A stretch of 64,000 nt of DNA from Roseateles_C aquae (GTDB lineage: Bacteria; Pseudomonadota; Gammaproteobacteria; Burkholderiales; Burkholderiaceae_C), in NCBI RefSeq assembly GCF_032337115.1, contig NZ_JAVXZY010000001.1:620001-684000 (forward strand), in the 5' to 3' direction. The notes under the pieces are model-generated. The model saw only the letters and a list, made by a program, of their open reading frames with translations. It ran no database searches and was not told where the DNA came from. Every line of letters starts with the position of its first letter. Position 1 is the stretch's first letter. Shown here piece by piece: positions 35,747 to 45,161 of the stretch. Position numbers and translations under genes: made by a program.

Positions 35747-35762
35747 CGGGTCGTTGGACCCG
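35747..35762. repeat. Hairpin before the amidoligase-like cargo gene
   Basis: CGGGTC and GACCCG pair perfectly around GTTG in the 62-base gap between the structural operon and the first downstream cargo gene; GC on each side extends it past one mismatch. There is no T-tract, so any terminator would be weak. The downstream ribosome site (GGAGC) is left free. Confidence 0.55.
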
Positions 35763-35783
35763 CGCCCATACGGAGCAACCGCA

Positions 35784-37349
35784 ATGAGCAACGCCCCGCG
35801 CCAACGCCTCGCCGCCGAGCCTGCCGGCCCGCAGCGCTCACCGGCCGCCGACGCCGACACGGCCGTCGCCCACGGCGGCGGCAGCGCCCTGCCCGCCTGG
35901 TCCGACAGCCCGCGCCAGCTGAAACAGGCCGAGCAGTTGACTCAGCTGCAGCCTGCCGCTGCGCCCAGCGCCACGGCCCAAGGCGGACTGCCCGATGGCC
36001 TGCGCAGCGGCATCGAAGCCCTGTCCGGCATCGACATGTCCGGCGTGCGCGTACATCGCAATTCCACCAAGCCGGCAGCGCTGCAGGCGCATGCGTATGC
36101 ACAGGGGCAGGACATTCACCTGGGGCCGGGGCAGGAGAAGCATCTGCCTCATGAGGCCTGGCATGTGGTGCAACAGGCACAGGGGCGGGTGCGGCCAACG
36201 ATGCAGATGAAGGCGGGCGTGCCGGTCAATGACGATGCCGGCCTGGAGCGAGAGGCGGACGTGATGGGGGCGAAAGCCACACAGATCGGGTCCGTTCCTA
36301 GCGGGACGTCAAGGCCGACGCGCGCACCGAACGCAAATGGTGGCATTCAGAAGGCCGCGATTCAACGCAAAGTCGGATTCGAGATCGAGGTCCTGCCCTA
36401 CAGGATTCAAGAGAGTGACGAGCGCCAGTTGGCCAAGGCTGAGGTCTTGCACCAGGCCGATGGCTGGAAGCTGACCCCCGATGGTCATACCGATGACAAC
36501 TGGACGCCGGAGTACGTGGTGGCGGCTATCGACGAGACGACCAATGCCGACCAGATCCCTGTCGTTCTGGGCCAGGTCGCGGCCCACGCCCGGGACCAGC
36601 TGCAGACGCCGCAAAGCTGGAGCGCTGGCCAGGACCTGACTGTCTATGAAGACATGGACCAGGAACTGGTTGGCAACTTCCATGTCACCGGAGGCTTGCG
36701 GCTTAGTCGGCTGGCGCAAGTCATCAAACTGCTCTATCCCGGTGACGAGGCGCTGGCCACGCGCGCGGAGGGCACTCACTACTTCGACGAGAACTACAAG
36801 AACGTGGTGGCGCTGATCGCCCTGCAGGTCGCCGACCTCGTCAACAACCCGGGGCAGGACGGTGCGTCGGCGAAGCAGCGTGTGAGCATGCTGAGCCGCA
36901 CCGATCTCGGCCTTGTACTCGCCAAGGTCAAGGGCTGGAAGAGGAAGGAAACCTTTGTCGCCGATGTGCTGACCGCATCCCAGGTCGCCCGCAATGCACG
37001 CCTGTTCAACCATGTCTTGCCCGGTTCTGGCGGAAGCGGAAGGACCATCGACGACCAGCAGAACCTTACCGTCAGCCAGTGGTTGGACCAACTCTGGACC
37101 GGCGCCGACTATGTCTGGAGCGAGACCGCTGACGACCAGGGCGGCCACTTCCCGATGGAGAGGGTCGGCCCGAGCACCCTGGGACATCGTGCGGAGGGCG
37201 TGATCCTGGAACTCCGAGCGCTTCAGGAGCAGGGCGTGTACTCCCCTCGCGTGGACGATTGGGCCGATGTTGGCGTCAAGTACGCCACGATCTTCCGGAT
37301 GCTCAATGATAAGAAGACCAACCCCCAGATTCGAGCGGCGCTTGAATGA
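35784..37349 (+). CDS. eCIS cargo candidate: DUF4157 plus amidoligase-like C-terminus
   Basis: 521 residues. SPRQLKQAEQLTQLQ lies at 42-56; DUF4157 spans about 68-163 with HEAWHVVQQAQG at 123-134. After an Ala/Arg linker the toxin-like part starts at 195 with RKVGFEIEVLPYR and continues GWKLTPDG, TPEYVV and VGNFHVTGGLRLSRL. A GFEIEV strand followed by a D..TPE segment and a later His/Gly loop resembles the glutamine-synthetase-like amidoligase family (VGFEIE...). No signal peptide. It would be loaded in the tube; whether it ligates peptides in a target is inference. First of a run of four cargo genes. Confidence 0.72.
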   Translation: MSNAPRQRLAAEPAGPQRSPAADADTAVAHGGGSALPAWSDSPRQLKQAEQLTQLQPAAAPSATAQGGLPDGLRSGIEALSGIDMSGVRVHRNSTKPAALQAHAYAQGQDIHLGPGQEKHLPHEAWHVVQQAQGRVRPTMQMKAGVPVNDDAGLEREADVMGAKATQIGSVPSGTSRPTRAPNANGGIQKAAIQRKVGFEIEVLPYRIQESDERQLAKAEVLHQADGWKLTPDGHTDDNWTPEYVVAAIDETTNADQIPVVLGQVAAHARDQLQTPQSWSAGQDLTVYEDMDQELVGNFHVTGGLRLSRLAQVIKLLYPGDEALATRAEGTHYFDENYKNVVALIALQVADLVNNPGQDGASAKQRVSMLSRTDLGLVLAKVKGWKRKETFVADVLTASQVARNARLFNHVLPGSGGSGRTIDDQQNLTVSQWLDQLWTGADYVWSETADDQGGHFPMERVGPSTLGHRAEGVILELRALQEQGVYSPRVDDWADVGVKYATIFRMLNDKKTNPQIRAALE

Positions 37350-37417
37350 GCACGCAAGCCGCGCGAGGCTCCAGACGCCGGCGGAGCGCCCCCTCGTTCA
37401 AGGCTACGGCGCCTGAG

Positions 37418-37442
37418 CGGGGCTGGCGTCCTCGTCGCCCCG
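37418..37442. repeat. Hairpin before the EVK cargo gene
   Basis: CGGGGC (37418-37423) and GCCCCG (37437-37442) pair across a 13-base loop in the 160-base gap. It sits in the same place as the hairpins at 35747 and 45093 ahead of other cargo genes. Confidence 0.45.
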
Positions 37443-37509
37443 TCGCTCGAACCAGCGTGGGTGAATCCATGAACTCCGCGGCGCCAGCCCAACATCCCAT
37501 CACCTCCCC

Positions 37510-39285
37510 ATGAGCATGAAACGCGCTTCCAGCAAAGATGGCAGCCAACTGTCCGTCAGCACCTCGCGCGGGCCGGCAGCAGTTAGCCTGAAGCCCGCCA
37601 AAGGCACCGCGAGCCCACCACCCAGCAGCCCTCGACAGCGCAAGCAAGCCTTGCAGCTGGCGCAACTCCAAGGCGGCGGCAGCGCTGCCTCCCATGCCAG
37701 TGCTGGCCTGCCAGAGCCACTGCGAGGCGGCATCGAGGCCATGTCTGGCATCGACATGTCCGGCGTCCGCGTCCATCGCAATTCGAGCAAGCCGGCAGCC
37801 TTGCAGGCGCATGCATTTGCGCAAGGTCGCGACATCCATCTCGGGCCGGGTCAAGAGAAGCATCTGCCGCACGAAGCCTGGCATGTGGTGCAACAGGCGC
37901 AGGGCCGCGTCAGACCGACGTTGCAGATGGCCGGCGGTGTTGGTGTGAATACCGACGCTGCGCTGGAGGCCGAAGCCAGCAGCGTCGGCGCGCGTGCCCA
38001 AGGCCTCGGCAGCGCTGGGGCAACGGGCATGGCGCTGCGCCCCTTGAACGTCGGCGCTGATACCGTCAGCCGCTTTGCCTCCAGATTCAAGGGCAAACGC
38101 GATCCGGCCCCGCGGAAGTATGAAATCACCGAACAGACGCTGGATGAATACATCGGCGCGATCGAAGCGGGCGAGTTCACGGACGACGACGTCATCGAGA
38201 CCTTCAAGGCGGCCTTCCAATTGGCCAACATCGGCAGGGAAGACGCGCAGTTCGTTGAAGACGCTTGGCAGGAGGCCTACAACGCGTTCGCCAAGCGCAA
38301 CATTGAGTTGGAGCGGCCTGACGCGGCCGGTGGCGTCAAGAAGAAGGACTTTGCGAAATCCAACCCGCGACCGACGCTCACCGTCAAGCTGCTGCCGGAC
38401 ATCGTCGACCGCATGGAGCAGATGGTGCAGGCACTGACCGCCCTCGACAAGCGCTTCGCCGCCCTCAATCATCAATCACTGGCCAACAACCTCAGCTTCG
38501 TCGTCGACATCAAGGGCGTGCCCGAGTACGCCGGATTTCCGGAGCTCGTCATCGACGGCGCACAGAAATGGGCCGGGCTGGGCGTCGACATCGGTCAGTT
38601 CTTCAGCGAATTCGATCGCCTCAACAAGATCCCCAGCAAATGGGTCGCCGAGACGGCCGGCGGCATGATTGGCGCGATTGCCGAAATCGCTGACGCGCTG
38701 CGCGCGCCGGCCCCCGGTCGCGACAGCGTGAAAGGCATGCTGGGCGGCGAATACCTGGGCTATGCGGCCGCTGACCTACAGAACAACCCAGGCGCGCTGG
38801 GCGGCGATGATCTGCGCCGCTTGAAGGCGACCAGCGACGTCGCAGAGCAGCAGCGTATCCTCGCCTCACTCAAGCAGGACGTCGACCGCCGGGAGCTCCG
38901 TGCCAATGGCGATGAGTACTACATCGAGGTCAAGGACAACGCGCACACCGCCCGCGTCAAGCACAGCGGTGGCGCGCAGGTCGACCGGCTCTGCGCCGTC
39001 GTCGCCAAGATGAACCGCGATGCCCCGGGGCCGCAGCGCTTCGCTGCCCTCTCGCTGGCCTCAGGTCGCGGCTTCCAGGAGCTCTTCCTCTCAGGGGTCG
39101 GCCAGATCTACATCCATTTCGGTTTGCACATCTTTGTTGAGGGCAAGCATTACACGCCCGAGGACATCAGGGCGCTCTGGGACGACCATGCCGGCGAGCG
39201 CGCTGCCCAGTTGCTGACCAAGAGCAAGGCCTCGGCAACGAACTACAAAAACGCCGGCGACCTTCGCCCACCGACGGGTGTCTGA
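37510..39285 (+). CDS. eCIS cargo candidate: DUF4157 plus unknown C-terminus with IEVK
   Basis: 591 residues. SPRQRKQALQLAQLQ at 40-54; DUF4157 about 67-150 with HEAWHVVQQAQG at 121-132. The remaining about 430 residues are not recognised. The stretch 185-400 is helical, with a Gly-rich hydrophobic patch (ETAGGMIGAIAEIADAL). Near the end DEYYIEVKDNAHTARVKH (468-485) has an E-x-K pattern after a hydrophobic strand, as in PD-(D/E)XK nucleases, but an upstream catalytic Asp was not pinned down. DNA of the core module is close to that of the preceding cargo gene, suggesting module duplication. Confidence 0.72.
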   Translation: MSMKRASSKDGSQLSVSTSRGPAAVSLKPAKGTASPPPSSPRQRKQALQLAQLQGGGSAASHASAGLPEPLRGGIEAMSGIDMSGVRVHRNSSKPAALQAHAFAQGRDIHLGPGQEKHLPHEAWHVVQQAQGRVRPTLQMAGGVGVNTDAALEAEASSVGARAQGLGSAGATGMALRPLNVGADTVSRFASRFKGKRDPAPRKYEITEQTLDEYIGAIEAGEFTDDDVIETFKAAFQLANIGREDAQFVEDAWQEAYNAFAKRNIELERPDAAGGVKKKDFAKSNPRPTLTVKLLPDIVDRMEQMVQALTALDKRFAALNHQSLANNLSFVVDIKGVPEYAGFPELVIDGAQKWAGLGVDIGQFFSEFDRLNKIPSKWVAETAGGMIGAIAEIADALRAPAPGRDSVKGMLGGEYLGYAAADLQNNPGALGGDDLRRLKATSDVAEQQRILASLKQDVDRRELRANGDEYYIEVKDNAHTARVKHSGGAQVDRLCAVVAKMNRDAPGPQRFAALSLASGRGFQELFLSGVGQIYIHFGLHIFVEGKHYTPEDIRALWDDHAGERAAQLLTKSKASATNYKNAGDLRPPTGV

Positions 39286-39304
39286 AGCGCAAGGTGTAGC
39301 CACC

Positions 39305-39463
39305 ATGAGCCAGCCCCGACCTGAGCAGGTCCATACGGTCCGACGCCGGGCCCGGCAGCTTGGCACAGCTCTAGGCCGGCGCTTGCATGGACGGGGCTGG
39401 CCACGCTCAAGGGCCGAGCGGCGCAGGCCCGCTGACGCAGGCGCCGCAGGTGACGCAGCATGA
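39305..39463 (+). CDS. Possible Arg-rich 52-residue ORF coupled to the OTU cargo gene
   Basis: ATG 39305 to TGA 39463 encodes 52 residues, about a quarter Arg (VRRRARQLGTALGRRLHGRG). Its stop overlaps the start of the 1867-residue gene in the ATGA manner used throughout this locus. The ribosome site is weak, and two palindromes (GACCTGAGCAGGTC at 39318, GCCGGGCCCGGC at 39345) lie inside. It may be a leader that couples translation, or chance. Confidence 0.3.
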   Translation: MSQPRPEQVHTVRRRARQLGTALGRRLHGRGWPRSRAERRRPADAGAAGDAA

Positions 39464-42400
39464 CCCCCCTCGCTGCTCCGCAGCATGCCGACGGTGGCGC
39501 CGCGCGAACCTCGCTACCGGCCGCCGAAATGGCTTACCGTCCAGCTTCGGCCGGCGCTGAACCCAGAAGCGCCTGGGCCGACAGCCCCCGCCAACAGCAG
39601 CAGAGCGCGCAGCTGGCTCGCTTCAGCCCGGCGGCCACCGCTCCCGGTGCCGATCAAAGACAGGGCGCGCCAGGCCCGCTGGGCACAATAGCTCAGCAAG
39701 GCCAGCACAACTCGGTCCTGAGCAAGCCTGGCGCTGCGGCAGGCACCGCAAGCGCCTTACGCTCCGGCGCGGTAGTGCAACGCGGCGGCGGCAAGGGCAT
39801 CGCCAAGAAGGACGCGCCGCCAGCACCCGACGACGCCAGCCTGTTCGGCGACGGCCCGGCCTGGGCCGAGGTCCGTGGCGTCGAAGCGGAAAGTGCGGCG
39901 CGAGCGCGCCATGCCACCGATGAGGCGGTCCATGACCATTGGACCGGCATGTTCTGGAGTGCGGTGCCCAGCTTCAGAATTCTCGATCCGGAAGCCGACG
40001 ACGGCGACGTGGCAGACCTCGACCAGTCGATGCTGGCGATCTATGTGCGCGACACCATCGTCGACAAGCTCGATGCCGCCTGCAATACCGCGGTCCAGCT
40101 CGAAGGCTTCCGGCTCGACTTCGTCACCGGCCTGGTGACCATCGCCACCATTCGGCTCGGGCCGATGCTGGTCAAGGGCGGAGGGCGCAGCGTCCTCAGC
40201 GGTGGTGCCTCGATCAATGGCGTCGAAGCGGAATTCACATTGGCCGACCTGTGGCGCGCCTATCGCAAGCAGGCGATGCAAAGCGCCGTCACCATCCGTT
40301 TCACCTCGATCCACTTTCCGCGCCTGCAGATCGCTGCCGACAAGGCCGATCAAGCAGACAAAGCTGCCAAGGCCGCCCAAACGTCCGAGGCATCCCCCGC
40401 GACAGCCAAGCACGAGTCCGCCAGCAGCGGCGCTTCAGCGCCGGTCAAGCTTCCTGACACGTCATCGGACACAGCAGCGATGCCGGCGCCAGTCCGACCG
40501 AGCGAGCCCACCGCCACCGAAAAGCCCGATGCGCCGGCATCCTCCGCGGCACAGGCCCCACCCTCGGCGGCAGTGGTGCTCAGCGTGCTGGACTCGCTCA
40601 AGCTCGGCTTCCATGTCGACGCGGTCGAGCTGCAGGTCTTCCAGCAGCAGGGCGATGATCTGCTGCTGGGCGTGCTGGTGCGCAGTGGCGCGCTACGTCT
40701 GCAGGCCGGCGGCGCCCTGCGCGACGCACTGCTGCCGTTGACCAAGGCCAAGACGGTGACGCTTGATGGGCAGGACGTTGAGCCCGCCGCGCTGAGGGCC
40801 AAGATCGAGACCGGCGCGCTGCGCGGCGGCCTGTTTGCCAGCATGCGCAGCTGGGACCCGCAGAAGATCGCGGCGATGCGCGAAAAGTATCTGCGCCCCC
40901 TCCAGCAAGCTTTGGCGGACGCAGGCCTCACGCCGGCCCAGACCCACGACATCCAGGCCGCGATCGAGTTTCTGCAGGGCAATGCGAAGGCCTTCAAGGA
41001 GCACGAAGTACGCAAACAGGCGCAGGCCAGCGCGAGTGCCGCCGCGGAGGAAGAAGCGCGCCCCGAGCAACGTCGCCTGGCCCGCGAGCGTGCCGAGCAA
41101 CTCGGCCTCACCCGGCCCAGCCGCGACGCGCCGGTGCTGAGCAGCCTGACGGTCGAGGACATTCATGCCGCCGTTGTCGGTGCCAACACCTCGCGATCCG
41201 GCGAAACGCGGGCGCGGCTGGCCATCGGCCGCATCCGCGGTCGCCAGCTTGGGCGCGAAACCGCGACCGACACCGTGGGCATCGGCGCCATCGACATCGA
41301 ACGCATCGAAGCACGTCTGCTGCATCAGCAACTGGGCCTGCAGATCGGTGGCGTCATGGCCAGTGAGCTGCGCTACGGCAGCGGCGGCAAGGCCGATGAT
41401 CCTCTGGCCGGCGACGTGCTCGGTATCGACAGGCTCAGTCTTGGCCGCAGTGCGGCCTCGGTGCGCGTCAGCGAGCCGTCGCGGCTGGATCGCAGCACGC
41501 TGCACGCGCAGGCCCATCTTGGCACGCTGGAGGCGCGCGGCATCGGCATCAAGCGCGGCGACACCGCCCTGCTCGCACAGCAGGCCAGCGTCAGCGGCGC
41601 CGATCTGGCCGCCACGCGCCAGGGCGGGCAGCAAGGCCTCAGCGCCCGCGGGCTGGGTCTTGACGTCCGCGACTTGACCGCTGCCAGCCAGGGCCAGGTG
41701 CTGAGCGTCAATGCCCTCAATCTCGCCCCCAGCGCGGCGCACCTTGAGCGCGATACCGCGGCTTCCTCGGGCAAAGCTGGCGCCAAGGCCGGGACGAGCA
41801 CGGTCGTCCGCGGCGAAACCGGCGCCCTGTCGCTGGGTGGCGTGCTGCTGGAGGATCCGCAGGCACACAGCCAGGCCAGCATCAGCGCCCTCAGCCTGGG
41901 CGCCGCCGAGATCACTGGCCGGCAGGACAACGCCGGGCGCGAGGCCGATCTGAGCCTGCAAGGCCTGGCCAGCGTTGCCGACGATGTAGGCCTGGCCAGA
42001 CCGGGGATGTCCGCTCGCGTCAAGCGGGTGCACGCTGGGCCCGTAGAAGCCCGGCTGGGCAGCAGCGCTTTGGGCAGCAGCGTCGAGCTGGGGCTGGAGC
42101 GTGCCGGCCTGCGTGGCCTCAGCGCCGGCCAGACCGGCGCAAAAGGCTTGCCGCCGAGCAGCCTCGACATCAGCGAGGCCTCGCTAGGCGGGGTCAAGGC
42201 CATCGCCCTCGACAATATCGCCCTGGCCGGACTCGAGCACATCGACGTGCGCGGCGTGGACCTGCGCAAGCACTCGCCCCTGCCCGGCCCCCCGGGCACC
42301 GAGCAGCGCTGGCAGCAGCAGACACTGGCGGCACGTGCCGGCCAGATCAGGCTCGATCGGCTTGAACTCGACACAGCGATGGGCGGCGATGAGGCCGCGC

Positions 42401-45063
42401 CGGATCGCCGCGGCCTCACCCTGGCCGGGCTGGGCCTGGCCGATGCCCATCTGCAGCGACGCACACGGAGCGATCGCCTCAGCTACAAGATGCAAAAGGC
42501 GATCGCCGCGCGCGACAAGGCCATTGCCAATGCCGAGCAGCAACGCGCCATCGCACGGCGCCAGGCCGATGACCAGCTCAAGGCCGCGCTGGCCCAGATC
42601 GACCATGACGAGCAAGTCAAGCAGGCAGCACCTGGCCCCAGCCAGGCTGGCAAGGCCCAAGCGCTACCGGCCCGAGCGGCAGTGGTAGCGCCCAGTCCTG
42701 CCGACAAGCTGCGTGCCAAGGCCCGCGCCAACCATGAACAGGCTCTTGCGGCGGCCCTGAAATCCTGCGAGACGGCCAAGCAAGCTGCCGCCGCCGCGTT
42801 TGCCAAGCGGGAGCAGGTGCTGGCCAAACGTGAACGCGAGGGCGTCGAGAAACGCAAGGCCGGCGTGCACAAGCAGCAGGGCAGCGACGTCGACGTCGGC
42901 GCGCTGACGCTCTCCAGCATAGCCGCCGAGCTGAGCGGCTTCGAGGCCGGCCGGCCCGCCGTCGAGCACATCGATGTTGGCACGCTGGAGGCGCGCGGCG
43001 CCGCCCTGCACAAGGCCGGTGAAGGCGACGACAGCAGCCTGACGGTCGAAGTTCAGCGCATGCTGCTCGAACTGGACGAAGCGCAGAACGGTGCCGTCCT
43101 GCTGTCGCTGCGCACCGGCAAGGACATGCTGGAGAACCTGCTGGGCGACAAGTCCGGCGCCACGGCCAACTTCATCGGCGGTGTCGATAACACACAGCTG
43201 GATGTCCGGGTCGGCGTCATCGGCGGGTTCGTCGATCTCGCCAGCGCCGCCGCCAGCTTCGGCAAAGACACTTCATGGCGCACCAAGAAGCTGATCGAGA
43301 AGCTGCTGAAGGGGCTCCATGTCGGCGGAGATATCGCTCGCGACAAGCGTGCTGCGGCGCATGAACAGCCGCATCTGCACATCGTCTCTGGTGTCGAATT
43401 CCAGCTCGAGCAGCTGGGACTGGAACGTTTGCACAAGGCGCAGAAAAAGGTCTTCGTCGGGCGCAAGGCGATCGGCGAAAAATCCCAGGGCGGCGTGCAT
43501 CTGAAGCACCTGCTCGAGAGCGGCCTGCAAGCGGCGATCGACCAGGCCATCGTCGGCCCGGGCACCGAAGCCGCACGAGTGCCGGCCAGCGATGGCTCAC
43601 CGAGCGCCGAGGCCGCGCTGGGGCTGCGCCAGCTGGGTGGCGCGTCAGTCCGCGGGCTTGATGTGCGGGACGTCCATCTCGCCACGCAATCCGGCAGCCA
43701 GCCCGGCAGGGTGCCAAGCCAGGCGCTGCATCTGGGCGTCGGGCGCGCTCGGCTCGGCGAGGTCGGCGTCAGCGCCGAACGGGTGGCACCGCTGCAGCAG
43801 CTGCTGCAGACGCTGGGCCGCGCGATGCTGGGCGAAAAGCCTCCGCCCAAAACCCCAGCCGAGGCCCCACGCAAGGGCCCGTCCGACGCCGACCTGCCGG
43901 CCGCAAAAGTCCCGGCATCCAGCGCCACCGGGGCCAGTTCAGGCCCTGTTGCCGCAGCGCCGACCAAACAAGACACGCCGCTGGATGCGCTGTTCAAGGC
44001 CTTTGAGGCCTTGCTGGGTGGCGGCAAGGCCCATGGCGGCGCCGGCTCAAGGGGCGCGGCCCGGGCCGACGATCTGCCTCAGGTGCGCCGCTTTGCAGGC
44101 GCCGACGGCCATGCCTTGGGTGTATCGGACACCACCGGCGACGGCAGTTGCGGCATCCATGCCATGCTCGGCGTGCCGGTCTGGAACCCCGAGCTCCAGC
44201 GCATGGAGTACCGGCATGCTGACCCGGCAGGCAAGCGCCGCGATATCGCCACCGTGCTGCGTGCCCACGACGCCCGCTATCTGGCCGCCTATACCGAGCA
44301 CCTGACCACCATCCTCAAGGACATCTGGAGCAAGGTGGCGCGCGCACGGGCCAATGGGCAGGCCGACGATGCGAACTTCGACATCCATGACCGTCTGCTT
44401 TGGGCCGGCCTGCGGCGTGTCGACGGTGTGGAGGCCGCGCTCGGGCGAGCCGAACAAGACGAAGAACGCGGCGCTCCCGCCTTGGTCGAGGGCGTCAGAG
44501 CGGCGATTGACCGCTACGTCGCCGGCATGCGGGCGGCCAGCGCCGACTACGACGCGGCGCGCCTTGCGCTGGCCGACGCGCTGATCGCCAGCAACGCTCC
44601 CGCCGACGCCGACTTGCGCGGGCGCCTTCAGGCGGCCGTGGGTAACGCCGGCCGCATTGCGCTGCTGCGCGCCGAGCCCGCGGCGACGCTGCGCCGCGCC
44701 GTCAACAACCATGTCGACCATGTCCGCGCGGCCGTGCGCGCGGCCCCGGCGATACACGCCGACGAGGCGGCGCATCGGGCGCTCGAAGACGTTCCGGTGG
44801 CGCCCTACCGCGCGGTCGTCGTCGCCAGGCGCAACGCCTTGCTGGATGCCTATGCCGGCATCGTTGAAAACGCCGGCTACTACCTCGCGCCGCCTGACCT
44901 CGCCGTGCTGGCCGACCTCGAGCACAGGCAGTTGGTTCTCTATCGACAAAGCCATGCCGCCCCCGGCCAGTACGAGGAGATCATGCGGCACGGTCATGCC
45001 GGCGACCCGCTGACGCCGATCTTCCACGGTGGCGCGCACTATGAGCGCGCGCAGCGGCACTGA
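39460..45063 (+). CDS. Giant eCIS cargo candidate with C-terminal OTU-like cysteine protease signature
   Basis: 1867 residues. The leader DSPRQQQQSAQLARF is at 41-55, but no DUF4157/HEAWH domain follows. The middle (about 540-990) has many short strands with repeated LxxxxL patterns (GVKAIALDNIALAGLEHIDV, HIDVRGVDLRK) suggesting a beta-solenoid; 995-1150 is Ala/Lys/Arg/Gln-rich coiled coil. The C-terminus has TTGDGSCGIHAMLG with D1561 and C1564 and ends FHGGAHYERAQRH with H1860: the D-G-x-C...H-Y pattern of OTU deubiquitinase-type proteases. The 296-residue gap between Cys and His is long for OTU, implying an inserted helical region. A eukaryotic-directed effector is the likeliest reading; toxin activity is inference. 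Confidence 0.75.
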   Translation: MTPLAAPQHADGGAARTSLPAAEMAYRPASAGAEPRSAWADSPRQQQQSAQLARFSPAATAPGADQRQGAPGPLGTIAQQGQHNSVLSKPGAAAGTASALRSGAVVQRGGGKGIAKKDAPPAPDDASLFGDGPAWAEVRGVEAESAARARHATDEAVHDHWTGMFWSAVPSFRILDPEADDGDVADLDQSMLAIYVRDTIVDKLDAACNTAVQLEGFRLDFVTGLVTIATIRLGPMLVKGGGRSVLSGGASINGVEAEFTLADLWRAYRKQAMQSAVTIRFTSIHFPRLQIAADKADQADKAAKAAQTSEASPATAKHESASSGASAPVKLPDTSSDTAAMPAPVRPSEPTATEKPDAPASSAAQAPPSAAVVLSVLDSLKLGFHVDAVELQVFQQQGDDLLLGVLVRSGALRLQAGGALRDALLPLTKAKTVTLDGQDVEPAALRAKIETGALRGGLFASMRSWDPQKIAAMREKYLRPLQQALADAGLTPAQTHDIQAAIEFLQGNAKAFKEHEVRKQAQASASAAAEEEARPEQRRLARERAEQLGLTRPSRDAPVLSSLTVEDIHAAVVGANTSRSGETRARLAIGRIRGRQLGRETATDTVGIGAIDIERIEARLLHQQLGLQIGGVMASELRYGSGGKADDPLAGDVLGIDRLSLGRSAASVRVSEPSRLDRSTLHAQAHLGTLEARGIGIKRGDTALLAQQASVSGADLAATRQGGQQGLSARGLGLDVRDLTAASQGQVLSVNALNLAPSAAHLERDTAASSGKAGAKAGTSTVVRGETGALSLGGVLLEDPQAHSQASISALSLGAAEITGRQDNAGREADLSLQGLASVADDVGLARPGMSARVKRVHAGPVEARLGSSALGSSVELGLERAGLRGLSAGQTGAKGLPPSSLDISEASLGGVKAIALDNIALAGLEHIDVRGVDLRKHSPLPGPPGTEQRWQQQTLAARAGQIRLDRLELDTAMGGDEAAPDRRGLTLAGLGLADAHLQRRTRSDRLSYKMQKAIAARDKAIANAEQQRAIARRQADDQLKAALAQIDHDEQVKQAAPGPSQAGKAQALPARAAVVAPSPADKLRAKARANHEQALAAALKSCETAKQAAAAAFAKREQVLAKREREGVEKRKAGVHKQQGSDVDVGALTLSSIAAELSGFEAGRPAVEHIDVGTLEARGAALHKAGEGDDSSLTVEVQRMLLELDEAQNGAVLLSLRTGKDMLENLLGDKSGATANFIGGVDNTQLDVRVGVIGGFVDLASAAASFGKDTSWRTKKLIEKLLKGLHVGGDIARDKRAAAHEQPHLHIVSGVEFQLEQLGLERLHKAQKKVFVGRKAIGEKSQGGVHLKHLLESGLQAAIDQAIVGPGTEAARVPASDGSPSAEAALGLRQLGGASVRGLDVRDVHLATQSGSQPGRVPSQALHLGVGRARLGEVGVSAERVAPLQQLLQTLGRAMLGEKPPPKTPAEAPRKGPSDADLPAAKVPASSATGASSGPVAAAPTKQDTPLDALFKAFEALLGGGKAHGGAGSRGAARADDLPQVRRFAGADGHALGVSDTTGDGSCGIHAMLGVPVWNPELQRMEYRHADPAGKRRDIATVLRAHDARYLAAYTEHLTTILKDIWSKVARARANGQADDANFDIHDRLLWAGLRRVDGVEAALGRAEQDEERGAPALVEGVRAAIDRYVAGMRAASADYDAARLALADALIASNAPADADLRGRLQAAVGNAGRIALLRAEPAATLRRAVNNHVDHVRAAVRAAPAIHADEAAHRALEDVPVAPYRAVVVARRNALLDAYAGIVENAGYYLAPPDLAVLADLEHRQLVLYRQSHAAPGQYEEIMRHGHAGDPLTPIFHGGAHYERAQRH

Positions 45064-45092
45064 CTCATGCAGCCCGCAAGCGCCGACATCAA

Positions 45093-45122
45093 TGGGTCGC
45101 GGCGCGCCACAGCTGCGACCCA
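45093..45122. repeat. Hairpin between the OTU-like and metallopeptidase-like cargo genes
   Basis: TGGGTCGC (45093-45100) and GCGACCCA (45115-45122) form a perfect 8-base stem with a 14-base loop. No T-tract follows. The core GGTC/GACC resembles that of the hairpin at 35747. The AGGAG of the next gene lies 28 bases downstream. Confidence 0.6.
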
Positions 45123-45161
45123 CCCCAACCGATACAGACCTTCCGGAACAGGAGCTTGCCG

